Shown in pieces: positions 17,790-26,989 of a stretch of DNA of 64,000 nt. The notes beneath the pieces were generated by a model that worked only from the letters and a program-made list of their open reading frames with translations, was not told the origin of the DNA and did no database searches. The number at the start of each line of letters is the position of its first letter. The stretch's first letter is position 1. The position numbers were made by a program, and so were the translations under genes. Where the stretch lies: positions 558,001 to 622,000 of the forward strand of contig OZ243931.1 of the NCBI GenBank assembly GCA_965214055.1. The letters are read 5' to 3'. Source of the DNA: WTGA01 sp965214055. Its GTDB lineage: Bacteria; Pseudomonadota; Gammaproteobacteria; Arenicellales; Poriferihabitantaceae.

Positions 17790-18712
17790 ACTTTCACCTC
17801 CCCGTGATATGGGTCCCAGGTTTCAATTTCGTTTGGAAAGATACTCCGGATAGCGACCTCCTCCGACGCCAGCCCGACAAACTCATCGCTTTCATACAAC
17901 ACCATGGGTTTGGCAGCCATGACATCCTTGGCCATCCCCAGCTTGTCGCTGGTTGCAACGAGATAGGTAAACACGCCATCCAGTTCATCCACCGACCCGG
18001 TCATGGCGGTTTCCAGATCATCCCCTTCATTGATGCGATCCGCAATATAGACCGCAATCAGCTCGGAATCACAGTTGGACATGAATCGATGTCCTTTCCT
18101 TTCCATTTCCCGGCGGAACGTCCAGTAGTTGGTCAGCTGGCCATTGTGCACCACGGACACGTCATTGAAGGGATACGCCCAATAGGGGTGTGCCGACCGG
18201 ATATCCACATCCGATTCGGTGGCCATCCGGGTATGCCCAATACCATGGGTGCCCTGAAATCCTGACAGGCCATATTGCCTGGAGACCGTCGTGGCATCCC
18301 CCAGGTCCTTGATGAGTTCCAGCCCCGCTCCGATGGACAGAATTTCCACGCCCTCAATGTCTTCCACGTAATCGGCGAGTTTTCGCAGGTCCTGATCAAA
18401 GGAAAACGTATAGCGATGGGAATATTCTGTAGCGTCCTCACGAAGGTGCACCGTGGCCCCCAGTGTTTCGAGCCGGCGGTCCACTTCCTTTTGTCGCTCA
18501 ACCACCTGTTGATGGATTTCAAATCCGCTTTTCATCTCTTCCTGTTCCGCCACCTTGAAGCGCATGATGCACTGGTCCTCCGTGGGTCTTCCGTACAGTG
18601 CAAATCCGGTAGAGTCCGGCCCGCGGTGCTTCAACGACTGAAGCATGGCAGTCATTTCCGAACCGATGTCGGAACTGCGATTGCGATGAATAAGTCCAGC
18701 AATACCACACAT
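17777..18712 (-). CDS. mgsA: N-methylglutamate synthase subunit A (class II glutamine amidotransferase)
   Basis: A 311-residue class II glutamine amidotransferase domain. Cys2, exposed after removal of Met, is the catalytic nucleophile (MCGIAGLIHR), and the family motifs LKHRGPDSTGFALYG, GIGHTRMATESDVD and SNCDSELIAVYIADR are in order. In the Mgs complex it corresponds to the GltB N-terminal domain. A GAGGAA Shine-Dalgarno precedes ATG 18712; the gene overlaps mgsB. Confidence 0.9.
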   Translation of the reverse strand: MCGIAGLIHRNRSSDIGSEMTAMLQSLKHRGPDSTGFALYGRPTEDQCIMRFKVAEQEEMKSGFEIHQQVVERQKEVDRRLETLGATVHLREDATEYSHRYTFSFDQDLRKLADYVEDIEGVEILSIGAGLELIKDLGDATTVSRQYGLSGFQGTHGIGHTRMATESDVDIRSAHPYWAYPFNDVSVVHNGQLTNYWTFRREMERKGHRFMSNCDSELIAVYIADRINEGDDLETAMTGSVDELDGVFTYLVATSDKLGMAKDVMAAKPMVLYESDEFVGLASEEVAIRSIFPNEIETWDPYHGEVKVWQV

Positions 18713-18824
18713 TCTGTAATTCCTCGTCGTTTTGATTTAAAGATACCCGGTTCGCTGGAACCAGTGGACGGCCAGCTGGCCGTCCGTCCGGCGAAGTCTT
18801 CTCCCTGTCAGGACCGGGAGTCGG

Positions 18825-20357
18825 CTATGGCAGGCAATCCAGATAATTCTCCAGGTCCCAGTCAGAAACGGAATGGTTGAACCGCTCCCATTCGTCCCCC
18901 TTGTAATGGCTGTACACCTTGTACATCTCACCGGGCATGGAGGACTTGATGACCGCGTCGTTTGCCAGAGCCTCCAGGGCATCGCCCAGGGTCATGGGAA
19001 GTTTCTTCACCAGTTTGCCCGCTTCCATGGCCTGGTAGATGTTTCGCTCTTCCGGTTCACCGGGATCGAGATCCCGGGCGATTCCGTCATCGAATGCCTT
19101 GAGCAGTGCGCTGCCCATCAGGTAGGGATTCACCATGGAATCCACGGAACGGTACTCAAACCGGCCGGGTGCAGAGACCCGCAATGCACAGGTTCGGTTC
19201 TGGAACCCCCAATCCGCGAAGACCGGCGCCCAGAAACCGGTATCCCACAACCGGCGGTAGGAATTCACGGTAGAGGAACCGATGGAAGTCAGGGCCGACA
19301 GGTGTTCGATCACTCCGCCGATGGACTGCAGGCCAATGGGGCCGGGCTTGACCGCGTCAATGGACGGATCAGGCAGGAAATGGTTGGTTCCGCCTTCCCG
19401 ATACGAGAATACACCCTCCAGGCCAGGCAGGGTGTCAAGATGCAGATTATTGACCTGGTCCTCTCCCCCGGACCACAGGGAAAGATTGTGGTGACACCCG
19501 GAAGCCGAGACATTCATGAATGGCTTGGACATAAAGCAGGCATGCAGCCCTTTTTCACGGGCAACCTGGGCGCATATCTGACGATAGGTCGTCAATCGAT
19601 CGGAGTTGCGGACCACATCGTCAAACATCCAGTTCAGTTCCAGCTGGCCCGGGGCATCCTCATGGTCCCCCTGGATCATGTCGAAACCCATCAGCCGGCC
19701 GTATTCGATGACCTGCATGAATGCCGGACGGAGTTCCTCAAACTGGTCGATGTGATAGCAGTTGGGCTTGGTCACCCCGCCCTTGAGCTGACGATTCTCA
19801 TCCAGCTTGAGCCACATCATTTCCGGTTCCGTCCCCGCCCGCAAATGCAAGTTGTGCTTTTGCTCAAACTCCTCGTGGATAATCTTCAGGTTTCCACGGC
19901 AGTCCGAGGTCAGATGGGCACCTGGATCGACCCGCTCCTCGCGGTTGCGATAACAGGTACAGTAGACCCGCGCAATCCGCTTGTCCCACGGCAACTGGAC
20001 AAACGTTTCCGGGTCGGGAATCCCGACCAGTTCCGATGCTTCCGGGCCATAGCCGATGTAATCCCCGTGCCGGTCAATGAACAGGTTCGCGGTGGAGCCA
20101 TACACCAGCTGGAAGCCTCGCTCGGAAATCCGCTCCCAATGGTCCGCCGGGATCCCCTTGCCGACGATGCGGCCGGTGACCGATACAAACTGGAAATAGA
20201 TATAGGTGACGCCGGTTTCATTGATTTTCTCACGGACCTGTTTCACCAGCTCTGCCCGGCCCGGGGCGTTGACACATCGCTCCAGGTCGGTGGATGTCTG
20301 GACCCGACTCGTGGAACGCCGGGTATCGGTAGTATTTGAGGATGTGGTTTCAGCCAT
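18825..20357 (-). CDS. gmaS: Gamma-glutamylmethylamide synthetase (glutamine synthetase-like, GmaS)
   Basis: A 510-residue member of the glutamine synthetase family, longer than typical 440-450-residue GmaS because of an N-terminal tail rich in serine and threonine. ATP-grasp-like GS motifs are visible: TEPEMMWLKL, GDHEDAPGQLELNW, SASGCHHNLSLW and NRTCALRVSAPGRFEYR. In the methylamine pathway it joins methylamine to glutamate with ATP. Its placement directly before mgsABC supports GmaS rather than an ordinary GlnA; a GlnT-type glutamine synthetase is the alternative. GGAG precedes ATG 20357. Confidence 0.82.
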   Translation of the reverse strand: MAETTSSNTTDTRRSTSRVQTSTDLERCVNAPGRAELVKQVREKINETGVTYIYFQFVSVTGRIVGKGIPADHWERISERGFQLVYGSTANLFIDRHGDYIGYGPEASELVGIPDPETFVQLPWDKRIARVYCTCYRNREERVDPGAHLTSDCRGNLKIIHEEFEQKHNLHLRAGTEPEMMWLKLDENRQLKGGVTKPNCYHIDQFEELRPAFMQVIEYGRLMGFDMIQGDHEDAPGQLELNWMFDDVVRNSDRLTTYRQICAQVAREKGLHACFMSKPFMNVSASGCHHNLSLWSGGEDQVNNLHLDTLPGLEGVFSYREGGTNHFLPDPSIDAVKPGPIGLQSIGGVIEHLSALTSIGSSTVNSYRRLWDTGFWAPVFADWGFQNRTCALRVSAPGRFEYRSVDSMVNPYLMGSALLKAFDDGIARDLDPGEPEERNIYQAMEAGKLVKKLPMTLGDALEALANDAVIKSSMPGEMYKVYSHYKGDEWERFNHSVSDWDLENYLDCLP

Positions 20358-20425
20358 TGTAATTCTCCAATTGACAATAAAATGTGTGGGGGTTGTTCAT
20401 TCAATACCGTTCCATTTTGAGGTAG

Positions 20426-21766
20426 TTAGCTCCAGGGGAAGGGGCTGTTCGAGACCGGATGTAATCTGCCTTCCAGATAACGTGAAAAACGAAAGGGATC
20501 CAGGAGCGAACTGCCGGAACCCACCAACTCTCCGGCCACCAGTTTTCCTACGCCGATCATCTTGTAGCCATGGTTGGAATCGGCGATAAAATAACAGTTT
20601 TCACGGAATGTATCAAATACCGGGAAGCTGTCCGGTGTAAACGCGCCAATTCCCCCGGAGGGTTCATCGTTGTAGTGAGGCATCTGGCCTTCAAAACGTT
20701 TCTGGCAATGGGCCAGCGCGGAGGTCCACATGTGGGCAAACCTGTCCCCCACGATAAATTCAGGGGAATCCACCCCGTAGGGGTCCACCGCTACCTCATC
20801 CGGGTTGGTTTCCACCTTGAAGGGGGCCGCTCCCCCCTGGATCCCATTAAAATGAAAATCCGGTTTGTAGTAAATCCCCCACATTTCATCGGTAATCAGC
20901 TGACCATCCACGTCCGAATACAGCGGCGCGTCGGAATCCACATGAATCACAGGGGGCATCCCGCCATCATTGGTTTTCTGCATCTTCGGGTCCACCCCCA
21001 GTGTCCCTTCCTGCAGGGACCAGTACACCCACATGGGAATATCCCGGTGCAGGGTCCCGTTGCTCCGGATATCCACGGTTTTCGGCAACTCGAGCATGTC
21101 CCAAATGGTCTTGGCCCAGGGCCCCGGAGCCACCACCAGCTGATCACAGGCAATGCAGCCCCGGGAGGTAACCACCTCCTTGATGGTATCGCTTCCGTCC
21201 TCCGCATTGAAACCGGTGACAGTTACTCCCGTGACAATGCGCACACCTTCCGCCTCGGCCTTGGTGGCCAGTCCGTACAACGACCGGGTATTGTTTGCAA
21301 ACCCTCCCCGTTTTTCATGGAGCACGGAGGTAATGCCTTTCGCCTGCCAGTCATGAAAGAGTCCCCGCATGTATTGCATGGAGGCTTTTTCCCCTTCGAT
21401 GAATACGGACTCATATCCGATATCCTTTTGCTGTGCCGCGATGGACGCCACATCCTCGAACATGACGTCGGGACTGATTTGCATGTACCCCACGGGATGG
21501 TAGCTGTAGGCCCGGGCATCACTTTCCCAGACTTCCACGCACTGCATCATCAGCTCCCGCATGGCGGGCTGGAAATAATTGTTTCGGACCACACCGCAGG
21601 CAATTCCGGATGCCCCGGCCCCGATGGACGTTTTGTCCAGTACGACAATCTCCCTGCCATCGCCCTTGCCCCGGGCCTTGAGTTCCAGCGCCAGATGGTA
21701 AGCAGTGCTCAAACCATGAATACCGGCCCCGATAATGAGATATTTGCTGTAGTGCGGGAATGTCAT
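20426..21766 (-). CDS. FAD-dependent amine oxidoreductase, DAO/sarcosine-oxidase-beta type
   Basis: This 446-residue flavoprotein opens with a dinucleotide-binding motif IIGAGIHGLSTAYHLA and ends with the DAO-family segment DSNHGYKMIGVGKLVAGEL. It resembles SoxB/MgdA, the FAD subunit of sarcosine oxidase and N-methylglutamate dehydrogenase, but the partner subunits (SoxA, SoxD, SoxG types) are absent from the operon. It is the first gene of the gmaS-mgs operon, so oxidation of N-methylglutamate or another N-methyl compound is the natural guess. It may act alone, or with the two unknown operon proteins, or with partners outside the window. Confidence 0.82.
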   Translation of the reverse strand: MTFPHYSKYLIIGAGIHGLSTAYHLALELKARGKGDGREIVVLDKTSIGAGASGIACGVVRNNYFQPAMRELMMQCVEVWESDARAYSYHPVGYMQISPDVMFEDVASIAAQQKDIGYESVFIEGEKASMQYMRGLFHDWQAKGITSVLHEKRGGFANNTRSLYGLATKAEAEGVRIVTGVTVTGFNAEDGSDTIKEVVTSRGCIACDQLVVAPGPWAKTIWDMLELPKTVDIRSNGTLHRDIPMWVYWSLQEGTLGVDPKMQKTNDGGMPPVIHVDSDAPLYSDVDGQLITDEMWGIYYKPDFHFNGIQGGAAPFKVETNPDEVAVDPYGVDSPEFIVGDRFAHMWTSALAHCQKRFEGQMPHYNDEPSGGIGAFTPDSFPVFDTFRENCYFIADSNHGYKMIGVGKLVAGELVGSGSSLLDPFRFSRYLEGRLHPVSNSPFPWS

Positions 21767-21924
21767 GTCTGTCTTCTTGTCAAATTCGGAATTTCATGGT
21801 ATAAGTTTGGTTTATCTTTTTCATTTATACTTGTACCATCTTCTAAATTATTTTCACCAGACCCAAGTAAAGCATTAAATAGCCGATATAATCAAGGCCA
21901 AATCATCGGTTTTCCATAAATTTA

Positions 21925-21954
21925 TTGGACCATATATAAACCACAGATTATATT
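21925..21954 (+). promoter_or_regulatory. Candidate promoter of the GntR-type regulator in the divergent spacer
   Basis: The 212-base AT-rich spacer (21767-21978) separates the amine operon from its regulator. TTGGAC (21925-21930) and TATATT (21949-21954) are 18 bases apart and would start RNA near 21961, shortly before the ATG at 21979. TTGGACCA is also a short near-palindrome that a FadR-type protein could bind. Both readings are by eye. Confidence 0.35.
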
Positions 21955-21978
21955 GCGCCACCGCCCTGAACCATTCCA

Positions 21979-22662
21979 ATGGAAACGCATATTCAGACCC
22001 CCAAAGGCTCCGGCAAGATCTTTAACCGGTTGCGCTCCGCCATCATCAACGGGGACTACGTATTCAACCAGCGGCTGCCGTCCGAAAGAGACCTGGCCCG
22101 GCAATACACGGTGGCCCGGGGGACAGTCCGGGCGGCCCTGGACCAGTTGGAACATGCCAGCTTTGTGAGAAAAAAATTTGGCAGTGGGACCTTTGTTACC
22201 TACGACAGCAAATTTGAACAACAGAATATTGCGGAAGAAACCAGTCCCCTGGAGCTGATTGAAACCCGCCTCGCCATCGAACCCCACATTGTCAGACTGG
22301 TGGTCTCCAACGCCAGTCACCGTGAACTCCGGAAACTCGAAGTTGCTCTGGAGAATGTGGTCCGGGCAAAGCAGGATGCCAACAGTTTTTCCCTGGCGGA
22401 CGAAGCCTTTCACCTGGTGCTTGCCCACTGCTCCCAGAACCCCCTGCTCATCTGGATGTACAGGAGAATCAATGATATCCGCAGCCATGCCCAGTGGAGT
22501 TACCGGAAGCACAACATCCTGACGGTGGAGAAAATCGCCGAGTACAACAACCAGCACAGCGAACTGGTGAAATCCATCATCCGGCGGGACATGGACGGGG
22601 CTTCCAATCTCATGGTCCAGCATTTGAATCAGGCCAAGAAAGACCTGCTGGGCCACAACTAG
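21979..22662 (+). CDS. GntR-family transcription regulator, FadR/FCD type
   Basis: A 227-residue regulator. Residues about 10-75 form a winged helix-turn-helix (LPSERDLARQYTVARGTVRAAL), and residues about 90-220 form an all-helical FCD ligand domain with metal-ligand-like residues (DEAFHLVLAH, HSELVKSIIRRD). It is divergent from the amine operon and is the obvious local candidate to control it, perhaps in response to methylated amines or pathway intermediates. The ligand cannot be deduced. Confidence 0.88.
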   Translation: METHIQTPKGSGKIFNRLRSAIINGDYVFNQRLPSERDLARQYTVARGTVRAALDQLEHASFVRKKFGSGTFVTYDSKFEQQNIAEETSPLELIETRLAIEPHIVRLVVSNASHRELRKLEVALENVVRAKQDANSFSLADEAFHLVLAHCSQNPLLIWMYRRINDIRSHAQWSYRKHNILTVEKIAEYNNQHSELVKSIIRRDMDGASNLMVQHLNQAKKDLLGHN

Positions 22663-22720
22663 ACCCGCATCCCCGGCAGACATCCCCGGGCAGGGACCCC
22701 GTACCCTCTGCGCTCCCGGT

Positions 22721-25042
22721 CTATTGCATTGACCGCCGGAGCCGTTCCCGGATCTCCTGTGCGGTTTCCCGGGTCCCGTCAAGGATCATCAGGAGCGGGG
22801 GAAGGAACAGGAAATCCGCCAGCAGGGCCATGATGACCGTGATCCCCACAAGCAGGCCGAGGGCCTGGTTGGTCACCATCCCCGACGCCCCGAACACCAT
22901 GAATCCCAGCCCGAACACCACGGTGGTGGTCAACAACGCCTTGCCCACGAAGCGAAAGGAGGATTGAACCGCTTCAGACGGCAGTTTCCCGCTCTTCCTG
23001 GCATCCATGTATTTGGTCATAAAGTGGATGGTATCGTCCACAATGATGCCGAATGCAATGGCAGTGACTACCGACGCCGCAACGCCAACCTCCCCCACCA
23101 AATACCCCCACAGCCCCATGGCCATGGCGGCGGGAATGAAATTGGGGATCAGGCTGATCAGGCCAAAGCGGACGCTCCGAAAGACCGCAAGCAGGAGCAG
23201 GGAGACGATGGCCATGGCCACAATGGTGCCGAGCAACATGCCTTCGATGTTCCGCTGAACCGAACGGGCCCCTACCACCGCAACCCCGGTGGCCGGGGTT
23301 TCCATCCCCGGGGCATGTTCCCGCAACCAGGCCCGGGCGCGGTCGTCCAGTGCAATCTTCTCCCTGGTGGACAGGCTGCTCAGCGCCACCGTGACACGGG
23401 TGGTGGACCGGTCATAGTCGATGAGATTATTCAGATCACGGCCCACCGGGAGGGAAAATTCGTACAACAGCAGATACTGTGCGGCGAGGTCAGAGTCCCC
23501 GGGAAGAACATAGAAATCCGGATCGTCGCCGTGCAGGTTTTTGTTCAGGCGCTTCATGATATCGGAAATGGCAAAGACATGGGACACTTCCGGCTGCCCC
23601 CGGTACCACTGTGCAAAGGCCTCCACCTGGCCCAGATATTCGATGTCCGTGATGCCCCCCTCCCGGCCGGAGTCCAGGGAGTACTCATAGGTTTCCACCC
23701 CGGTGAAATGCTCGCTCATGAAATCCGCGGAGCGGCGGAATTCGTAACTCTCATCCAGAAGCTCCAGCCAGTTCTCCCGAAGTTCAATCCGTGAGATTCC
23801 GGCAATGAGCACCACCGTGAACACGGTGAAAGCGCACAGCAGGGCCGTACGGTGGGAGATGACAAACCGCGCGAAACCATCGAAAAAGTCCGTTTTGGAT
23901 GCCCGCATGGACCAGGCCCGCCGGGGCATGACGGCGAGAAACGCCGGCAGAAGTGTCACCGAATAGGCGAACGCACACATCGCACCGAATGCCACGATGT
24001 TTCCCATGACCCGGAACGGGGGCATTTCCGCAAAATTCAGGCTCAAAAAACCGATGGCCGTGGTGAACGAAGTCAGAAAAACGGGCCACATGTTCATCCG
24101 CAGGGAATGCATGGCGGCGGATTTTCGCCCCAGGCCCTGGCCCAACCCCCCGGCCATGCCCTCTATGATGTGCACACAATGGGCCACGGTGACCGCCATC
24201 AATACGAACAGTGCGGCCCCGCTCTCCCCGAACAGCTTCATGCCGGTCCAGCCGGCAAACCCCAGGGCGGACGGGATGACGGCCACCAGCATCAGGACAA
24301 TCGCCAGGGTTCCCCACAGCGAACGCAGCAGAAACAGGGCCACCACCAGCATGGTGCCCAGGGCAGCGGGGGCGAGGACCCCCATGTCATCATCAATGGC
24401 ATCACGCATGGCACGATTGAGGACGAGTTCGCCGGTGAGATGGTAATCGATGGTGGAATACTTCTCCCGGGCCCCGGCAACGGTTTCATACAGGTAGTCG
24501 GTCACATCCAGCCTGCCCTGTTCCCGGTTCTCGGGAAGGATCACGCTGACCACCAGCCCTGCCACCCGGCCATCCCGGGAAACGAACCGCCCGGCAATTT
24601 CTTCGGTGCTCAGGGCGATTCTCCTGATCCGTTCCAGTTCCGCATCCCCCAGGGAACCGGCGTCATCAATGAGCGGCTCCACAACCAGTTCGTCCTCGGA
24701 CCCCTCGCTGTGCGAATAGTTTGCAATGGAATCCACACGGGTGGCATAGGGTGTCCGCCACAGCTGCTCGGTAAGTTCTTCAATGACAACGAGGGTTTCC
24801 CGGGTAAAGAGGGTTCCGTTCTGCGGAGCCACGGCAACCAGGGCAACGTCGGACAGCGCATAGGTCTCCTCAAGCTGTTCGAGTGCGACAATATGCGGAT
24901 CTTCCTTGCCAAAATGATTGCGGACATCCACATCCACCAGAACCAGTTTCCCGGCCCCCGAAGCCAGAGCCACCAGGACCAGGGAAGAAAGCAAAATGGT
25001 CAGCCATGGGCGCCTCATGACCGTCGCTATGTAGGATTCCAT
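22721..25042 (-). CDS. RND-superfamily transporter, MMPL/patched-like
   Basis: A 773-residue inner-membrane protein with the duplicated RND layout: a first transmembrane helix near residues 13-33, a periplasmic loop, five to six helices (about 225-370), a second single helix near 395, a second loop, and five final helices. The motif AIAFGIIVDDTIHFMTKY in the last membrane block is typical of the family. Such proteins use the proton gradient to move lipids, hopanoids or other hydrophobic compounds. It is divergent from a gene pair encoding an outer-membrane barrel and a LolA-like carrier, which suggests a cell-envelope lipid export system. Confidence 0.85.
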   Translation of the reverse strand: MESYIATVMRRPWLTILLSSLVLVALASGAGKLVLVDVDVRNHFGKEDPHIVALEQLEETYALSDVALVAVAPQNGTLFTRETLVVIEELTEQLWRTPYATRVDSIANYSHSEGSEDELVVEPLIDDAGSLGDAELERIRRIALSTEEIAGRFVSRDGRVAGLVVSVILPENREQGRLDVTDYLYETVAGAREKYSTIDYHLTGELVLNRAMRDAIDDDMGVLAPAALGTMLVVALFLLRSLWGTLAIVLMLVAVIPSALGFAGWTGMKLFGESGAALFVLMAVTVAHCVHIIEGMAGGLGQGLGRKSAAMHSLRMNMWPVFLTSFTTAIGFLSLNFAEMPPFRVMGNIVAFGAMCAFAYSVTLLPAFLAVMPRRAWSMRASKTDFFDGFARFVISHRTALLCAFTVFTVVLIAGISRIELRENWLELLDESYEFRRSADFMSEHFTGVETYEYSLDSGREGGITDIEYLGQVEAFAQWYRGQPEVSHVFAISDIMKRLNKNLHGDDPDFYVLPGDSDLAAQYLLLYEFSLPVGRDLNNLIDYDRSTTRVTVALSSLSTREKIALDDRARAWLREHAPGMETPATGVAVVGARSVQRNIEGMLLGTIVAMAIVSLLLLAVFRSVRFGLISLIPNFIPAAMAMGLWGYLVGEVGVAASVVTAIAFGIIVDDTIHFMTKYMDARKSGKLPSEAVQSSFRFVGKALLTTTVVFGLGFMVFGASGMVTNQALGLLVGITVIMALLADFLFLPPLLMILDGTRETAQEIRERLRRSMQ

Positions 25043-25414
25043 CAGATCAGCAGGTCCAAATTGTGTGCAGGGAACTACGATAGCCTATTTCCCGTTCCGT
25101 GTCACGGCGAAAACCCCGGTCCCCGCAACCCGCACTGAGGTTGCGGAGAACGAAAATTTCCCGGGTTCCCGGGACATGGCATGCGGGGGCTGTTGGATTT
25201 AACAGATCAGGTTGGGTAGACTACGTCATGAGGTCAAAGCGATGGTATTGAATGCACCCCTGTCAAACAACTTCCCTGGGGAGAACCGGCATACCGTATG
25301 CCGGCGGACGCCGTGGTCACAGGATGGGAGGCCGGAACACCCCGTCCCCCTGCCACGGTCCCGGGGCACCACTTACGATCCGCTTGATGGCCCGGCCGGT
25401 TGATCTGTAGGGTG
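25043..25414. other. Divergent spacer between the RND gene and the barrel gene
   Basis: No gene or RNA is apparent in these roughly 370 bases. It should contain the promoters for both directions, but I found no convincing -10/-35 pair. Confidence 0.5.
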
Positions 25415-26752
25415 ATGCCTCCCCCAGACCCCTCGGGCCCGGTTGCGTGGAACGCATCCCCCTCCCGCGAAGGAAGCGGCCCGGGCGTGCTGTCTGCGGG
25501 CCTCCGTGTTTTGCTTCCGGCGGTGCTGGGGGGGTTACTTGGAGGGACCCCGGCGTACGCTGACACCAGCCTGGCCGATGAGATCGAGTTTTCCGGGCGC
25601 CTTTCCATGGACACCTGGCTGTATTCCGGAAACGGTGCCTATCAGGGCCAGCGCTCGTATGCCGGCGGCCTCGCGATGGAGGGTACCGCCTATGTGGAGG
25701 ACGAGGAAGGCAGGAGCTTTACCTTCACTCCCTTTTTGCGATACGACGCCGGGGATTCCGAGCGCACCCATGTTGACCTCCGGGAGGCCTATCTTCTCCT
25801 GTACGGCGATGCGGGTGAAAACGAATGGGAATTGCGCCTGGGGGTGGATCGCGTATTCTGGGGCGTTGTGGAATCCCGTCCCCTGGTGGACATTGTCAAC
25901 CAGACCGACCTGGTGGAGCATCCGAATGAAAAGACCAAGATGGGCCAGCCGATGATCCATGTCACCTGGTCCGGAGACTGGGGCGCGCTGGAATGGTTCG
26001 GACTCACCGGACACCGGCCCCGCACCCATCCGGGCCGGCAGGGCCGCCTGCGCTCCGCCCAGATTGTCGACCATGACCGGATTTCATACGAGTCCGCGGC
26101 CAAGGAGTGGCATCTCGATTTCGCCGGCCGGTACAGCAGCACATTCGGGCCCCTGGACATCGGCCTCAGCCTGTTCGATGGCACGAGCCGGGAACCCGTC
26201 CTGGTGCCAACACCGGTGGGTTCCGGACTGGTTCTGGCCCCCCACTACGAACAGATTCGCCAATTTGGCGTGGATGCCCTCCTCGCTACCGGCTCCTGGC
26301 TGCTCAAGCTCGAAGCCATCCACCGCACCGGGGCAAAGAACCGCCGCCTCGATGAACATCTCAATTACGAGGAAGAGGACTACACAGCTTTCGTCGCCGG
26401 TGGCGAATACACCCTGTATTCCCTGTGGGGATCCAACTCTGACCTGGGTCTGTTTGCCGAATGGGCCCACGACGGACGGGGCCGGTGGGCGACCCATGCC
26501 TTCGAGAACGACCTGTTCCTGGCCGCACACCTCGGCCTGAACGACGAGCAGAGCACCGAATTTGTCTTCAGTGTCGTGGACTCCCTGGACAACAGCAGCC
26601 GGGTTTTCGGGGCTGAGTTCAAGCGCCGTCTCTCGGACCACTGGTTCCTGCACATCGAGGCCGCTGCCTATGAGGGGATCGACCAGACCGATGTCATCTA
26701 CCCGGTGCGGCACGACAGTTACGCCCGAATCAACCTGGACTACAATTTCTGA
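25415..26752 (+). CDS. Outer-membrane beta-barrel protein of unknown substrate
   Basis: About 445 residues with an N-terminal export signal whose hydrophobic core is VLLPAVLGGLLGGTPAYA, followed by alternating polar and hydrophobic strands and a C-terminal phenylalanine (RINLDYNF), the usual mark of a barrel inserted by the BAM machinery. I see no TonB box. The start is uncertain: ATG 25415 gives an unusually long lead before the signal core, and a later GTG near 25487 would give a more normal signal peptide. It precedes the LolA-like gene and is divergent from the RND gene. Confidence 0.75.
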   Translation: MPPPDPSGPVAWNASPSREGSGPGVLSAGLRVLLPAVLGGLLGGTPAYADTSLADEIEFSGRLSMDTWLYSGNGAYQGQRSYAGGLAMEGTAYVEDEEGRSFTFTPFLRYDAGDSERTHVDLREAYLLLYGDAGENEWELRLGVDRVFWGVVESRPLVDIVNQTDLVEHPNEKTKMGQPMIHVTWSGDWGALEWFGLTGHRPRTHPGRQGRLRSAQIVDHDRISYESAAKEWHLDFAGRYSSTFGPLDIGLSLFDGTSREPVLVPTPVGSGLVLAPHYEQIRQFGVDALLATGSWLLKLEAIHRTGAKNRRLDEHLNYEEEDYTAFVAGGEYTLYSLWGSNSDLGLFAEWAHDGRGRWATHAFENDLFLAAHLGLNDEQSTEFVFSVVDSLDNSSRVFGAEFKRRLSDHWFLHIEAAAYEGIDQTDVIYPVRHDSYARINLDYNF

Positions 26753-26989
26753 ACCGGGCCGACCCGTGAAAGCCGCCGACCCCGCCACCAGGGCGAGCTG
26801 TCCGGCGAACATGGCCGTCCCGGACAATTTTTGTGTGCGGCCTGAAGTGTGTTAGCATACGCAAAGAGGTTCCCGGATGCAGCCATGGGGGAGAGTTCAG
26901 GTTGGCATGCCACCGCACAATCCGCTGTTGTCTGTGCACACTGTCGGCTGCCTCGTTACGTCCATCGCCACCAACCAGAAACCACCGTG

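Noticed and set aside
18873..20339. 488-codon open frame on the plus strand
   Set aside because: It lies fully antisense to gmaS, lacks recognisable motifs, and is a typical shadow of G+C-rich coding DNA.
20570..21919. 449-codon plus-strand frame
   Set aside because: Antisense to the FAD oxidoreductase gene, which has clear motifs on the other strand.
23852..25138. 428-codon plus-strand frame
   Set aside because: Antisense to the RND transporter; histidine- and glutamine-rich shadow.
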